Position numbers and translations under genes: made by a program
DNA from: Acidobacteriota bacterium
GTDB taxonomy: Bacteria; Acidobacteriota; Terriglobia; UBA7540
Reading direction: 5' to 3'
Assembly (NCBI GenBank): GCA_021780055.1
Contig: JAJXZM010000237.1
Location: 1-6,665 of the forward strand
DNA: 6,665 bases
Part shown: positions 1 to 5,710 of the stretch, piece after piece
Numbering within the stretch: position 1 is the stretch's first letter
How the letters are laid out: each line of letters opens with the position of its first letter
Notes under the pieces: generated by a model
Seen by the model: the letters and a program-made list of their open reading frames with translations, nothing else
What the model was told of the DNA's origin: nothing
Databases searched by the model: none

Positions 1-2477
1 GGACTGTTCTGCAGGTCAGTGGAACTCATAACGCCGGAAGCCATGTAGTTGTCCGCGCTAACGAAGAGCGGAATCATCACTGGGAAGTTTGTCCGCAGAT
101 CATCCGCCATGTTGTACGGTTCGTTGGCGAGCGCATAGCCGGCGCGGACAACGAAACTCGGCCTCAAGCGATAAGCAAGACCGATGCTCGGGTCAAACAG
201 TGTCTTGCTCACCTGGGTTCCGCAATCCGTTGGAATGCCACTGACGCCGCAAAGCATCATCGCGTTCTTGGCAAAGTCATAGCGCTCCATGCCCCGGCTG
301 CCGCCGCGCGTGGGCATCGGGTAGTACTCCCAGCGGAGGCCCAGCGTCGCGGTCAGCTTATGTGTAACCTGCCACTGATCGCCCCCGTAGAGCGAAAAGA
401 AGTGGGTGATGGTGTGGAACATATCGGGGATCTGAATGTTCTTGCCATAGTTTGTGTTCAGACCGAGCAGAAAGGTGGCAAAGTTATTGTAAGCGTTGGT
501 GCTTGACCCGCCGCCGGAAGAGCTGCAGTTCTTGCAGGCAGTCGGTCCGGATCCGAAGCCGAAACCACCCTGAGGTCCGTAGGACGAACCTCCGGCATTC
601 CACTCCGGCTGTTGATGGTTCATGTGCTGGATGTAGAAGGTGCCGCCGAACCGGACCGTATGATTGCTGTGGATCCAGCTGGCGTTGCCGCTCCAGAGGA
701 ACTGGGGATCGTTGCGGAAGTAGGGCATGAAATTGTGATTGGTGCCGAGGTTGTCAAAGCCGCTGATCGAGAATTGCGGCCAGCTTCCCTCAAATCTCCG
801 GGTACCGTTGGTCCCCGGGATGCCCAGAACGTCGAGTCCCTCATTCTTGTTGACATCCAGTTGCTCAGAGTTCACAACCTGCCGCGTGATACCGAAGTTG
901 GCGTCCACAACAAAGTTCGGAGTTGCCACATAGTTGGCGGTGATGCTGGTAGTGATGGTGTGGCCGTAGCCATGCCCCTCGTTGCCGCCGAAGCCGCTGA
1001 TTTCCGGGCCGCCCATCGGGCCAAACGACTGCGGGTCCATGTCATCGAAATTCAGAAAGCCAATATGGCCGTACATGGTGAACTTGTCAGTGGCATTCCA
1101 ATTGATCTTGTCGTCAGTGCTGAAACGGTCGAAGCTGAAGTCCGTAGCAGCGAGGTAGTTGGAACTCGGCGCCGATGAACTCGCACTGGGAAGGAACCGG
1201 CCGGGCGCCTGTTGCAGCAGGGTCATCATCTTGGCTGCCGCCGGGCTGATGCGGCTGGTCGGAATCATGTTCAGGCACTGCACGCTGGTGCACATTGCAT
1301 TGTAATGGGCGGTATCGGCGGGATCATTTGTAGCATAAATTTGCGTTCGTCCCGTCCCGTCCGGATTTCCCGTGGTCGGGTCGTAGACAATATCAGCGTT
1401 AGCTTTCAACCCGCTAGCGGGGTCGTTGCCTTGCAGGTCGCCCGCCATCATGGCCGTTGTCGGGATCGTGGCATTGCGGGTTGCAAATTGCCGTTGCCGG
1501 GTCCATTCGACGTTCGAGAAATAGAACAACTTGTCCTTCTTGATCGGCCCCCCGATACTGGCCCCGAACTGGTTGAAAATGTCCTTGGGCTTGCGGGTGA
1601 TTTTGTTATTGGGATCGAAGAAGTTATGGGCCTCAGTATTGTTGTCGTAATGATACTCGTAAATGTCCCCGTGGATCTGGTTGGTCCCGCTCTTGATCTC
1701 CACGTTGGTGGTGGATCCGCCCGCCAGACCCTGTTCGGGGTTGAAATTGGCAGTGGTCACATTCACGGTTTCAATGGCATCAGAGGAGGGGATGTAGGAT
1801 GTGTTTTCAGGAACCCAGATGTTGTACTGAGTTACACCGTCAATCCGCACCGTGTTGCCGTAGTCACTGGTTCCGTTCACGCTGAAGTCGAGGGCGCGGG
1901 TGGGATTAGTGGCGATGGAGTGAGCGGTTGTGGGTGGCGTGGCACCAGGGATTACCTTCATCAGTGACTGGAAATTGTTTCCCGGAGGCAGTGGAACCTG
2001 TTCAAGCGTGTGTGCTGACAGATCGTGGTGAACATCGGCCCGGTCTGTCTGCAGCACGGCTGCGCTGGCGTTGACCTGCACAGTCTGGCTGACCGCGCCA
2101 ACCTCCAGGGTGGCGTCCACACGGTTCACCGTGTTGATAACCACCGGGACATCGGTTTTCTCAAAAGTTTTAAAGCCCTTCGAGGCGATACGTACCGTGT
2201 AGGTACCCGCCGAAAGGGTCGATGCCGTGTAGCCACCGCGGGAGTCAGTTTTGACCTCCCGGGTCAGACCGGTTTCAGTCTGAATCACGGTAACCGTGGC
2301 GTCAGGGACAACAGCGCCTGTCGGGTCCTTGACGTTGCCGACAAGCGTGCCATAAAGGACTTGCGCCTTTCCCACGCTGGGAATTGCGAGCGCAAAAGTC
2401 AAAGCCAAAGTGGCCAGAATCACACTGCGAATAAATGTTGAAGCCCTCACGCAGTGAATGGAAGCGTTTCCAATCAT
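1..2477 (-). CDS. TonB-dependent receptor, Oar-like, with N-terminal carboxypeptidase-regulatory-like domain (3' part outside window)
   Basis: This is an outer-membrane receptor expected to import a ligand using TonB/ExbBD energy. Reading the minus strand from ATG at 2477-2475 gives 825 codons without a stop, and the frame leaves the window open. Residues 1-38 form a signal peptide: Arg11 and Arg17, a hydrophobic stretch at 19-33, and likely cleavage after GKA38. Residues 42-126 match a carboxypeptidase-regulatory-like beta-sandwich (GTLVGNVKDPTGAVVPDATV, later AGTYTVRI). Residues about 145-265 are plug-like, with VNGTSDYGNTVRIDGV and the SGTNQIHGDIYEYHY element that opens the barrel in this family. 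The rest is barrel, including FNQFGASIGGPIKKDKLFYF and late strands such as FSLYGGDQWQVTHKLTATLG. Family members usually have about 1,000-1,200 residues, so roughly 200-400 are missing here. Besides Cys9, the cysteines I found fall in three close pairs (396/401, 648/651, 743/752). A strong Shine-Dalgarno sequence precedes the start. The substrate is unknown. The divergent LacI-type gene hints at a sugar-like effector. The family call is firm. Confidence 0.93.
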   Translation of the reverse strand, partial: MIGNASIHCVRASTFIRSVILATLALTFALAIPSVGKAQVLYGTLVGNVKDPTGAVVPDATVTVIQTETGLTREVKTDSRGGYTASTLSAGTYTVRIASKGFKTFEKTDVPVVINTVNRVDATLEVGAVSQTVQVNASAAVLQTDRADVHHDLSAHTLEQVPLPPGNNFQSLMKVIPGATPPTTAHSIATNPTRALDFSVNGTSDYGNTVRIDGVTQYNIWVPENTSYIPSSDAIETVNVTTANFNPEQGLAGGSTTNVEIKSGTNQIHGDIYEYHYDNNTEAHNFFDPNNKITRKPKDIFNQFGASIGGPIKKDKLFYFSNVEWTRQRQFATRNATIPTTAMMAGDLQGNDPASGLKANADIVYDPTTGNPDGTGRTQIYATNDPADTAHYNAMCTSVQCLNMIPTSRISPAAAKMMTLLQQAPGRFLPSASSSAPSSNYLAATDFSFDRFSTDDKINWNATDKFTMYGHIGFLNFDDMDPQSFGPMGGPEISGFGGNEGHGYGHTITTSITANYVATPNFVVDANFGITRQVVNSEQLDVNKNEGLDVLGIPGTNGTRRFEGSWPQFSISGFDNLGTNHNFMPYFRNDPQFLWSGNASWIHSNHTVRFGGTFYIQHMNHQQPEWNAGGSSYGPQGGFGFGSGPTACKNCSSSGGGSSTNAYNNFATFLLGLNTNYGKNIQIPDMFHTITHFFSLYGGDQWQVTHKLTATLGLRWEYYPMPTRGGSRGMERYDFAKNAMMLCGVSGIPTDCGTQVSKTLFDPSIGLAYRLRPSFVVRAGYALANEPYNMADDLRTNFPVMIPLFVSADNYMASGVMSSTDLQNS
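2459..2472. promoter_or_regulatory. Putative LacI-family operator inside the receptor start region
   Basis: The plus strand reads TGGAAGCGTTTCCA. It is self-complementary except at positions 6/9 and has the central CG typical of LacI/GalR-family operators, fitting the general TGNNANCGNTNNCA pattern known for the family. It covers codons 2-7 of the receptor gene. A second site with the same core (GGAA-N-CG-N-TTCC) lies 188 bp away at the promoter. Regulator binding is inferred from the motif and the neighbouring gene. The weakness is that it lies in coding sequence and could be partly fortuitous. Confidence 0.45.
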
Positions 2478-2487
2478 GAGATCTTAT

Positions 2488-2496
2488 CCCTCCTTA
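2488..2496 (-). promoter_or_regulatory. Ribosome binding site of the TonB-dependent receptor
   Basis: On the minus strand this reads TAAGGAGGG, a near-perfect anti-16S match, 10 bases before the ATG at 2477. It fixes this ATG as the start. The signal peptide that follows immediately supports the same choice. Confidence 0.85.
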
Positions 2497-2539
2497 GCAG
2501 ACCATTCTGTTATTTGAATCAACCGACTTGCCCCAGACG

Positions 2540-2554
2540 GGAAAACGGCTTTCC
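2540..2554. repeat. Imperfect inverted repeat in the receptor leader
   Basis: The plus strand reads GGAAAACGGCTTTCC: 5-bp arms GGAAA/TTTCC around a 5-base centre. In the receptor mRNA it could form a short hairpin. It also resembles the two operator-like palindromes at 2459-2472 and 2647-2660, but its arms are spaced one base further apart and its symmetry axis falls on a base, so it is at best a degenerate third site. Confidence 0.3.
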
Positions 2555-2563
2555 GAGAAGCCG

Positions 2564-2583
2564 CACACGTAAGCGTACGCGCA
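2564..2583 (-). other. Possible RNA hairpin in the receptor leader
   Basis: Read as minus-strand RNA, UGCGCGUA (2583-2576) can pair with UACGUGUG (2571-2564) around the tetraloop CGCU. That makes eight pairs, three of them G-U. The G-U pairs would be A-C mismatches in plus-strand RNA, so the fold suits transcription toward the receptor. It lies about 90 bases upstream of the receptor start, too far to mask the ribosome binding site directly. No known riboswitch family is recognised. Confidence 0.25.
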
Positions 2584-2646
2584 ACGAGACCATTCCCGCT
2601 GGTAGGAGACTGCCCCTTACTGCCCATGACCGCGACGCAAGACTAC

Positions 2647-2660
2647 CGGAAACGGTTCCG
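2647..2660. promoter_or_regulatory. Putative LacI-family operator at the receptor transcription start
   Basis: The plus strand reads CGGAAACGGTTCCG, self-complementary except at positions 6/9, with a central CG. It begins two bases downstream of the predicted -10 box of the receptor promoter, so it spans the expected start of transcription near 2655, a classic position for repression by occlusion. It shares the core GGAA-N-CG-N-TTCC with the palindrome at 2459-2472. The likely binder is the divergently encoded LacI-type protein, which is an inference. Confidence 0.5.
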
Positions 2661-2661
2661 A

Positions 2662-2690
2662 GATATAGCAGCACATAAAACACTTGTCAA
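2662..2690 (-). promoter_or_regulatory. Predicted sigma-70-type promoter for the receptor gene
   Basis: On the minus strand, TTGACA (2690-2685) is a perfect -35 box. After a 17-base spacer comes TATATC (2667-2662), matching the first four bases of the -10 consensus. The predicted start near 2655 gives an untranslated leader of about 177 bases. The perfect -35, ideal spacing, AT-rich setting and adjacent operator-like palindrome support the call. The -10 box is only moderate. Confidence 0.5.
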
Positions 2691-2820
2691 GAATTATTTT
2701 CTCAGGTAAAAGAAAAAGTATCGTCGGAGCCGATATATAAAATTTATGGTTGAGTTCCTGAAAGCTGTTACCGCAAATATTTATAAGGCTGTTTTGGTTT
2801 GAGGGTGTGCTTGACGGAGA

Positions 2821-2847
2821 AGCATTCGGAAATTTGCCACGAATGCT
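2821..2847. repeat. 8-bp perfect inverted repeat upstream of the LacI-type gene
   Basis: Arms AGCATTCG (2821-2828) and CGAATGCT (2840-2847) are perfect reverse complements separated by 11 bases. The repeat ends 21 bases before the regulator's ATG. It could be an operator for another regulator, an autoregulatory site, or a weak hairpin in the mRNA leader. Its sequence is unrelated to the GGAA-N-CG-N-TTCC palindromes, so the same LacI-type protein is not the obvious binder. Confidence 0.4.
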
Positions 2848-2852
2848 GATGC

Positions 2853-2858
2853 AGAGGA
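2853..2858 (+). promoter_or_regulatory. Ribosome binding site of the LacI-type regulator
   Basis: AGAGGA lies 10 bases upstream of the ATG at 2869. It supports that start, which places the helix-turn-helix at the normal distance (about nine residues) from the N-terminus. Confidence 0.6.
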
Positions 2859-2868
2859 CGAGTCAAAC

Positions 2869-3909
2869 ATGGACACAGGTCAAGGTGCCAAAACGATCCG
2901 GGACGTTGCACGAAGGGCACGTGTTGGAGTTGGAACTGTTTCCCGCGTTCTGAACGGCGGGAATCACGTCAGTCGTGCAACGCGTGAGCGGGTGATGGTG
3001 GCCATCCGGGAACTCGGCTTCCGACCCAACGCGCAGGCGCGGCGCATTCATTGGAAACGTTCAGAGATTATCTGTTTCCTGCTTGGCAACAGGAAATTTC
3101 CCAATTCCTTTCATGCGCGGATCCTGCAGGGGGTGGAGGATTGCGCGCGTGAAATGAACCAGCACGTGCTTTTTGCAGGCGTTCATTATGAATCCGACAC
3201 TGAACCTGCTCGAATCGAACTGCCCTCCATTTTGGAGGAGCGAGGGCTTTTTGACGGTCTTATCCTTTCCGGAACAAACCATGCAAATTTCCTGACCCGA
3301 ATCCAGAAGATGTACGTGCCCTTTGTGGTGTTTGGAAACAATGTGGTGGATTTTGAGGGCGAGAAATATTTTGATCAGGTCGGTTACGACGGTTTCAACG
3401 GTGAAATGGAAGCCGTCCGCTACGTTCTCAACCTGGGACACCGCGATATCGTTTTTGTGGGTGACCTTGCCTATCCTTGGGTGCGAGTTAGGCATGAGGC
3501 GTTCGTAAGAGCATGCCGTACGGCGAAAGTTAAGCCGAACACAATTACGACCAGCCAGCCTTGTAACTTTGTCGAGTATGGAGAATGGGCCTGCGGGCGG
3601 ATCCTGGCCCGCAAACCCTGGCCGACTTGTGTTGTGGCCGTCAACGATGAAGTGGCGTTTGGCATCTGGCGGTCATTCCGGCACCAGAGGGTTCATGTCC
3701 CGGATGACATCAGTTTGATCGGTTTTGACGATCGTGAAGAAGCGACACTGATGGACCCGCCGCTGACGACGGTCCGTGTGCGAAAGGAAGAGATCGGAGA
3801 AGCCTGCATGCGAACGCTGCTGGAAAGGATCCGCAATCCGAAGATGGCTTACATGGAAAAGACACTCTCTACGGACCTTGTGGTGCGTGAAACGGTGAGA
3901 AAACTGTAA
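2869..3909 (+). CDS. LacI/GalR-family DNA-binding transcriptional regulator
   Basis: This 346-residue protein has the family's usual length and plan. Residues 9-52 form the helix-turn-helix (TIRDVARRARVGVGTVSRVL, then VSRATRERVMVAIRELGFRP). Residues 53-62 (PNAQARRIHW) are the hinge helix that normally inserts into the operator minor groove at a central CG. Residues about 66-340 are the periplasmic-binding-protein-like effector domain, with VRYVLNLGHRDIVFVGD and, near residue 279, VPDDISLIGFDD followed by PPLTTVRVRKEEIGEACMRT. Most such proteins bind a sugar or nucleoside-type effector and repress nearby uptake or catabolic genes. The ligand cannot be read from this sequence. The hinge position usually held by leucine is Ile60. 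The gene is divergent from the receptor, making the receptor its probable target. It converges on, and so is not co-transcribed with, the FG-GAP gene. Confidence 0.93.
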   Translation: MDTGQGAKTIRDVARRARVGVGTVSRVLNGGNHVSRATRERVMVAIRELGFRPNAQARRIHWKRSEIICFLLGNRKFPNSFHARILQGVEDCAREMNQHVLFAGVHYESDTEPARIELPSILEERGLFDGLILSGTNHANFLTRIQKMYVPFVVFGNNVVDFEGEKYFDQVGYDGFNGEMEAVRYVLNLGHRDIVFVGDLAYPWVRVRHEAFVRACRTAKVKPNTITTSQPCNFVEYGEWACGRILARKPWPTCVVAVNDEVAFGIWRSFRHQRVHVPDDISLIGFDDREEATLMDPPLTTVRVRKEEIGEACMRTLLERIRNPKMAYMEKTLSTDLVVRETVRKL

Positions 3910-3927
3910 GGCGGCGGCGTTTTACAG
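3904..3927. repeat. Inverted repeat spanning the two convergent stop codons
   Basis: CTGTAA (3904-3909, last Leu codon plus stop of the regulator) and TTACAG (3922-3927, the same codons of the FG-GAP gene on the other strand) are perfect 6-bp arms around 12 bases. The intergenic gap is only those 12 bases. The stem is short and AT-rich with no T-tract, so it is not a convincing intrinsic terminator. The symmetry may simply reflect that both genes end in CTG TAA. Confidence 0.35.
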
Positions 3928-5640
3928 AGGACGGCCGGTGCCTTGGCGAAGCGTAATGATCCGGTCAGCGCGGACATTCTCCCACTTTTCCTTCTTCCCG
4001 TCCAACCACTGGACAACAACGGCCTCAATTGCTGGATTGTTTCCCAGTCCAAAATGCACGCGAATATCACTGGCGCTCAACATGCTGCCATCGGTGTGTG
4101 CGTGCCGCCACAGCGTGGGCAAGCCTTTGCGGAAGAGTCCGATCCTTGCTCCCATGCCAAAACGATTCAGTTTGGGCGTTTCCAGCCGCACCTGCACCCA
4201 ATGGTTTTTTGACCCGCCCTGGTTCAAGAAGACGCGGGCAGGGGCATCTTCATTGGTAATAACGATATCCATGTTGCCGTCATTATCAATATCACCGAAT
4301 GCCGCTCCGCGACTCACCTCAATCAGTTGGAGGGCTGGTCCGGCTTCATCCGTGACTTCGCGAAAGCCTTTGCCCTCGCCCTCGTTGTGGAATAACTGAT
4401 TCCTTTGTGCGTATGGGTTCGAGTTGTTGTGTGTAGAATCGATGATGGTCATGGCGCCGTTGGCGATGAAGAGATCCATTAAACCGTCGTTATCGTAATC
4501 AAAAAATCCGACACCATAACCGGTATAACCAAAAGTCGATTGTGCCAGGCGGAATTGGGCCGTCACGTCGTCGTACATTCCTTGTTTGTCGCTGCGGAAA
4601 AGTGTCACGCCCTCGCGGTTCAGGTTGGTAACCAGCACTTCCAGATGGCCGTCATTGTCGACGTCATCTGCGGTCAGACCCATGCCGGCTTTAGGCAGGC
4701 CATCGGCGCTCAGTGCGAGGCCGAGATCGAGCCCTGACTCCTTGAAAGTCCCGTTGCCCTGATTCAGCCAGAGCAGATTTGCGGCTGTGTCGTTGGCGAC
4801 GTAGATGTCGATCAGGCCGTCGCCGTTGAAGTCCATGCAGATGACGCCGAGTCCCGGGCCGTAGGCGGAGGCGATTTCGGATGATTCTGTAACGTCAACA
4901 AATTTCCCGTTCCCGAGATTGCGGAACAGCCTCGACGGAATCGCGTGATACGCCATGGGCGAGCAATAGTCGGGTTCGCCCGAGGGCGAGTAGCAACGCT
5001 TGTTTCCAAGCACTGTAAAATCAATATAATTGACGACAAACAGATCGAGCAGGCCGTCGCCATTGTAGTCGACCCATGCGGCGCTGGTGCTCCAGCGGGG
5101 GTCGTCAACGCCGGCCTCCTTCGTCACGTCTGTAAAGGTCCCATCGCCATTGTTGTGGTAGAGAACATTGTTACCGAAGTTCGTGACGTAAATGTCCTGG
5201 TATCCGTCATTGTCGTAATCTCCGACGGCAACCCCCATCGCGTAACCGATGTGGCCGACTCCGGCCTTTTCGGTGACGTCTACAAACTGCAATTTCCCTG
5301 TCTCAGAAAGCATGTTTCGGAAAAGGCGGTTGCCGGGCTTCCATCCGGGGGGCGGCGGGGCCAGGGGCTTCTTGCCTTGCTCGAGCATGGTTCCCTGGAG
5401 CAGGTAAACATCCAGGTCGCCGTCGTTGTCATAGTCGATCAGGGCAAGGCCCGCGCCCAGGATCTCCGGCATGAGAAGGTCGCCCGTTGATCCGCTGAAG
5501 TGGTGGAAGTTCAGGCCTGCTTCTGCTGCGACCTCGCGGAAGATCGGCTGGGGCGCCGCCGGGCGAGGCAGTGCCGCACGAGTCTTGCTGGGCCACGCGC
5601 ATGCGGCCAGGCTTGCTAATAAAAGGTCCCGTCTCGTCAA
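3922..5640 (-). CDS. Exported FG-GAP/VCBS-repeat protein with C-terminal ASPIC/UnbV domain (CRTAC1 family)
   Basis: This 572-residue protein is probably a calcium-binding beta-propeller outside the cytoplasm. The biochemical role of the family is largely unknown. The start is TTG at 5640-5638: it is the first usual start codon after an in-frame TGA, follows AGAGAGGA, and leads directly into a signal peptide. That peptide (MTRRDLLLASLAACAW...) resembles a twin-arginine signal. Seven DxDxDG-type loops follow at residues 69-77, 141-149, 191-199, 270-278, 326-334, 381-389 and 450-458, several trailed by RN-x-G-x-G-x-F-x-DVT elements. A cysteine pair, Cys216 and Cys226 (CYSPSGEPDYCSP), is characteristic of the family. 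Residues about 478-566 form the ASPIC/UnbV domain, including FGMGARIGLF, SDIRVHFGLG and AVVVQWLDGK. The gene lies 70 bases downstream of the TPR gene on the same strand, probably in one transcript. It may bind calcium, glycans or partner proteins at the envelope. Confidence 0.92.
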   Translation of the reverse strand: MTRRDLLLASLAACAWPSKTRAALPRPAAPQPIFREVAAEAGLNFHHFSGSTGDLLMPEILGAGLALIDYDNDGDLDVYLLQGTMLEQGKKPLAPPPPGWKPGNRLFRNMLSETGKLQFVDVTEKAGVGHIGYAMGVAVGDYDNDGYQDIYVTNFGNNVLYHNNGDGTFTDVTKEAGVDDPRWSTSAAWVDYNGDGLLDLFVVNYIDFTVLGNKRCYSPSGEPDYCSPMAYHAIPSRLFRNLGNGKFVDVTESSEIASAYGPGLGVICMDFNGDGLIDIYVANDTAANLLWLNQGNGTFKESGLDLGLALSADGLPKAGMGLTADDVDNDGHLEVLVTNLNREGVTLFRSDKQGMYDDVTAQFRLAQSTFGYTGYGVGFFDYDNDGLMDLFIANGAMTIIDSTHNNSNPYAQRNQLFHNEGEGKGFREVTDEAGPALQLIEVSRGAAFGDIDNDGNMDIVITNEDAPARVFLNQGGSKNHWVQVRLETPKLNRFGMGARIGLFRKGLPTLWRHAHTDGSMLSASDIRVHFGLGNNPAIEAVVVQWLDGKKEKWENVRADRIITLRQGTGRPL

Positions 5641-5644
5641 TGAA

Positions 5645-5652
5645 TCCTCTCT
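5645..5652 (-). promoter_or_regulatory. Ribosome binding site deciding the TTG start of the FG-GAP protein
   Basis: AGAGAGGA on the minus strand lies four bases before TTG (5640-5638). The spacing is short but workable. The only ATG nearby upstream (around 5673-5675) is out of frame, and the frame itself is closed by TGA about 45 bases upstream of the TTG, so no ATG alternative exists upstream. Confidence 0.6.
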
Positions 5653-5710
5653 ATCGGGTTGCAGTGCTCCGCCATGCCGGTATCACAGTGCATCTTGAGC
5701 ATGGGTCCAG

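Larger units (their letters stand above)
2478..2868. other. Divergent intergenic region between receptor and LacI-type regulator
   Basis: This 391-base gap holds no gene I can support. Its left part (about 2478-2660) would be the untranslated leader of the receptor mRNA and is GC-rich, with several short inverted repeats. The middle (about 2660-2800) is clearly AT-rich, as expected for promoter DNA, and contains the receptor promoter plus runs such as ATATATAAAA and AAATATTTATAA. The right part (2811-2868) leads into the regulator gene and holds an 8-bp inverted repeat and the ribosome binding site. I could not find a convincing promoter for the regulator. TATA-like hexamers near 2734-2741 and 2784-2790 lack well-placed -35 partners. 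Confidence 0.8.

Noticed and set aside
612..1967. Long open plus-strand frames (about 612-1178 and 1212-1967) opposite the receptor gene
   Set aside because: They lie wholly antisense to a continuous, clearly homologous receptor frame, show no recognisable domains, and are expected shadows of biased codon use.
2793..2815. Sigma-54-like GG...GC element upstream of the regulator
   Set aside because: GG and GC are separated by 11 rather than 10 bases and the flanking TGGCAC/TTGC context is absent.
2811..2839. TTGACG at 2811-2816 as -35 box of the regulator promoter
   Set aside because: No -10-like hexamer lies 16-18 bases downstream (the sequence there is TTGCCA-like), so no promoter is called.
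3051..3064. TGGAAACGTTCAGA inside the regulator gene as a third operator
   Set aside because: Only the left half fits the GGAA-N-CG core. The right half is out of register and the symmetry is poor.
3061..3495. 144-codon minus-strand frame opposite the LacI-type gene
   Set aside because: The plus-strand frame is an intact full-length LacI-family protein. The antisense product has no recognisable family features.
4945..5490. 181-codon plus-strand frame opposite the FG-GAP gene
   Set aside because: It is antisense to well-formed calcium-loop repeats. Its Val/Ile-rich product mirrors the repeated Asp/Asn codons of the real gene.
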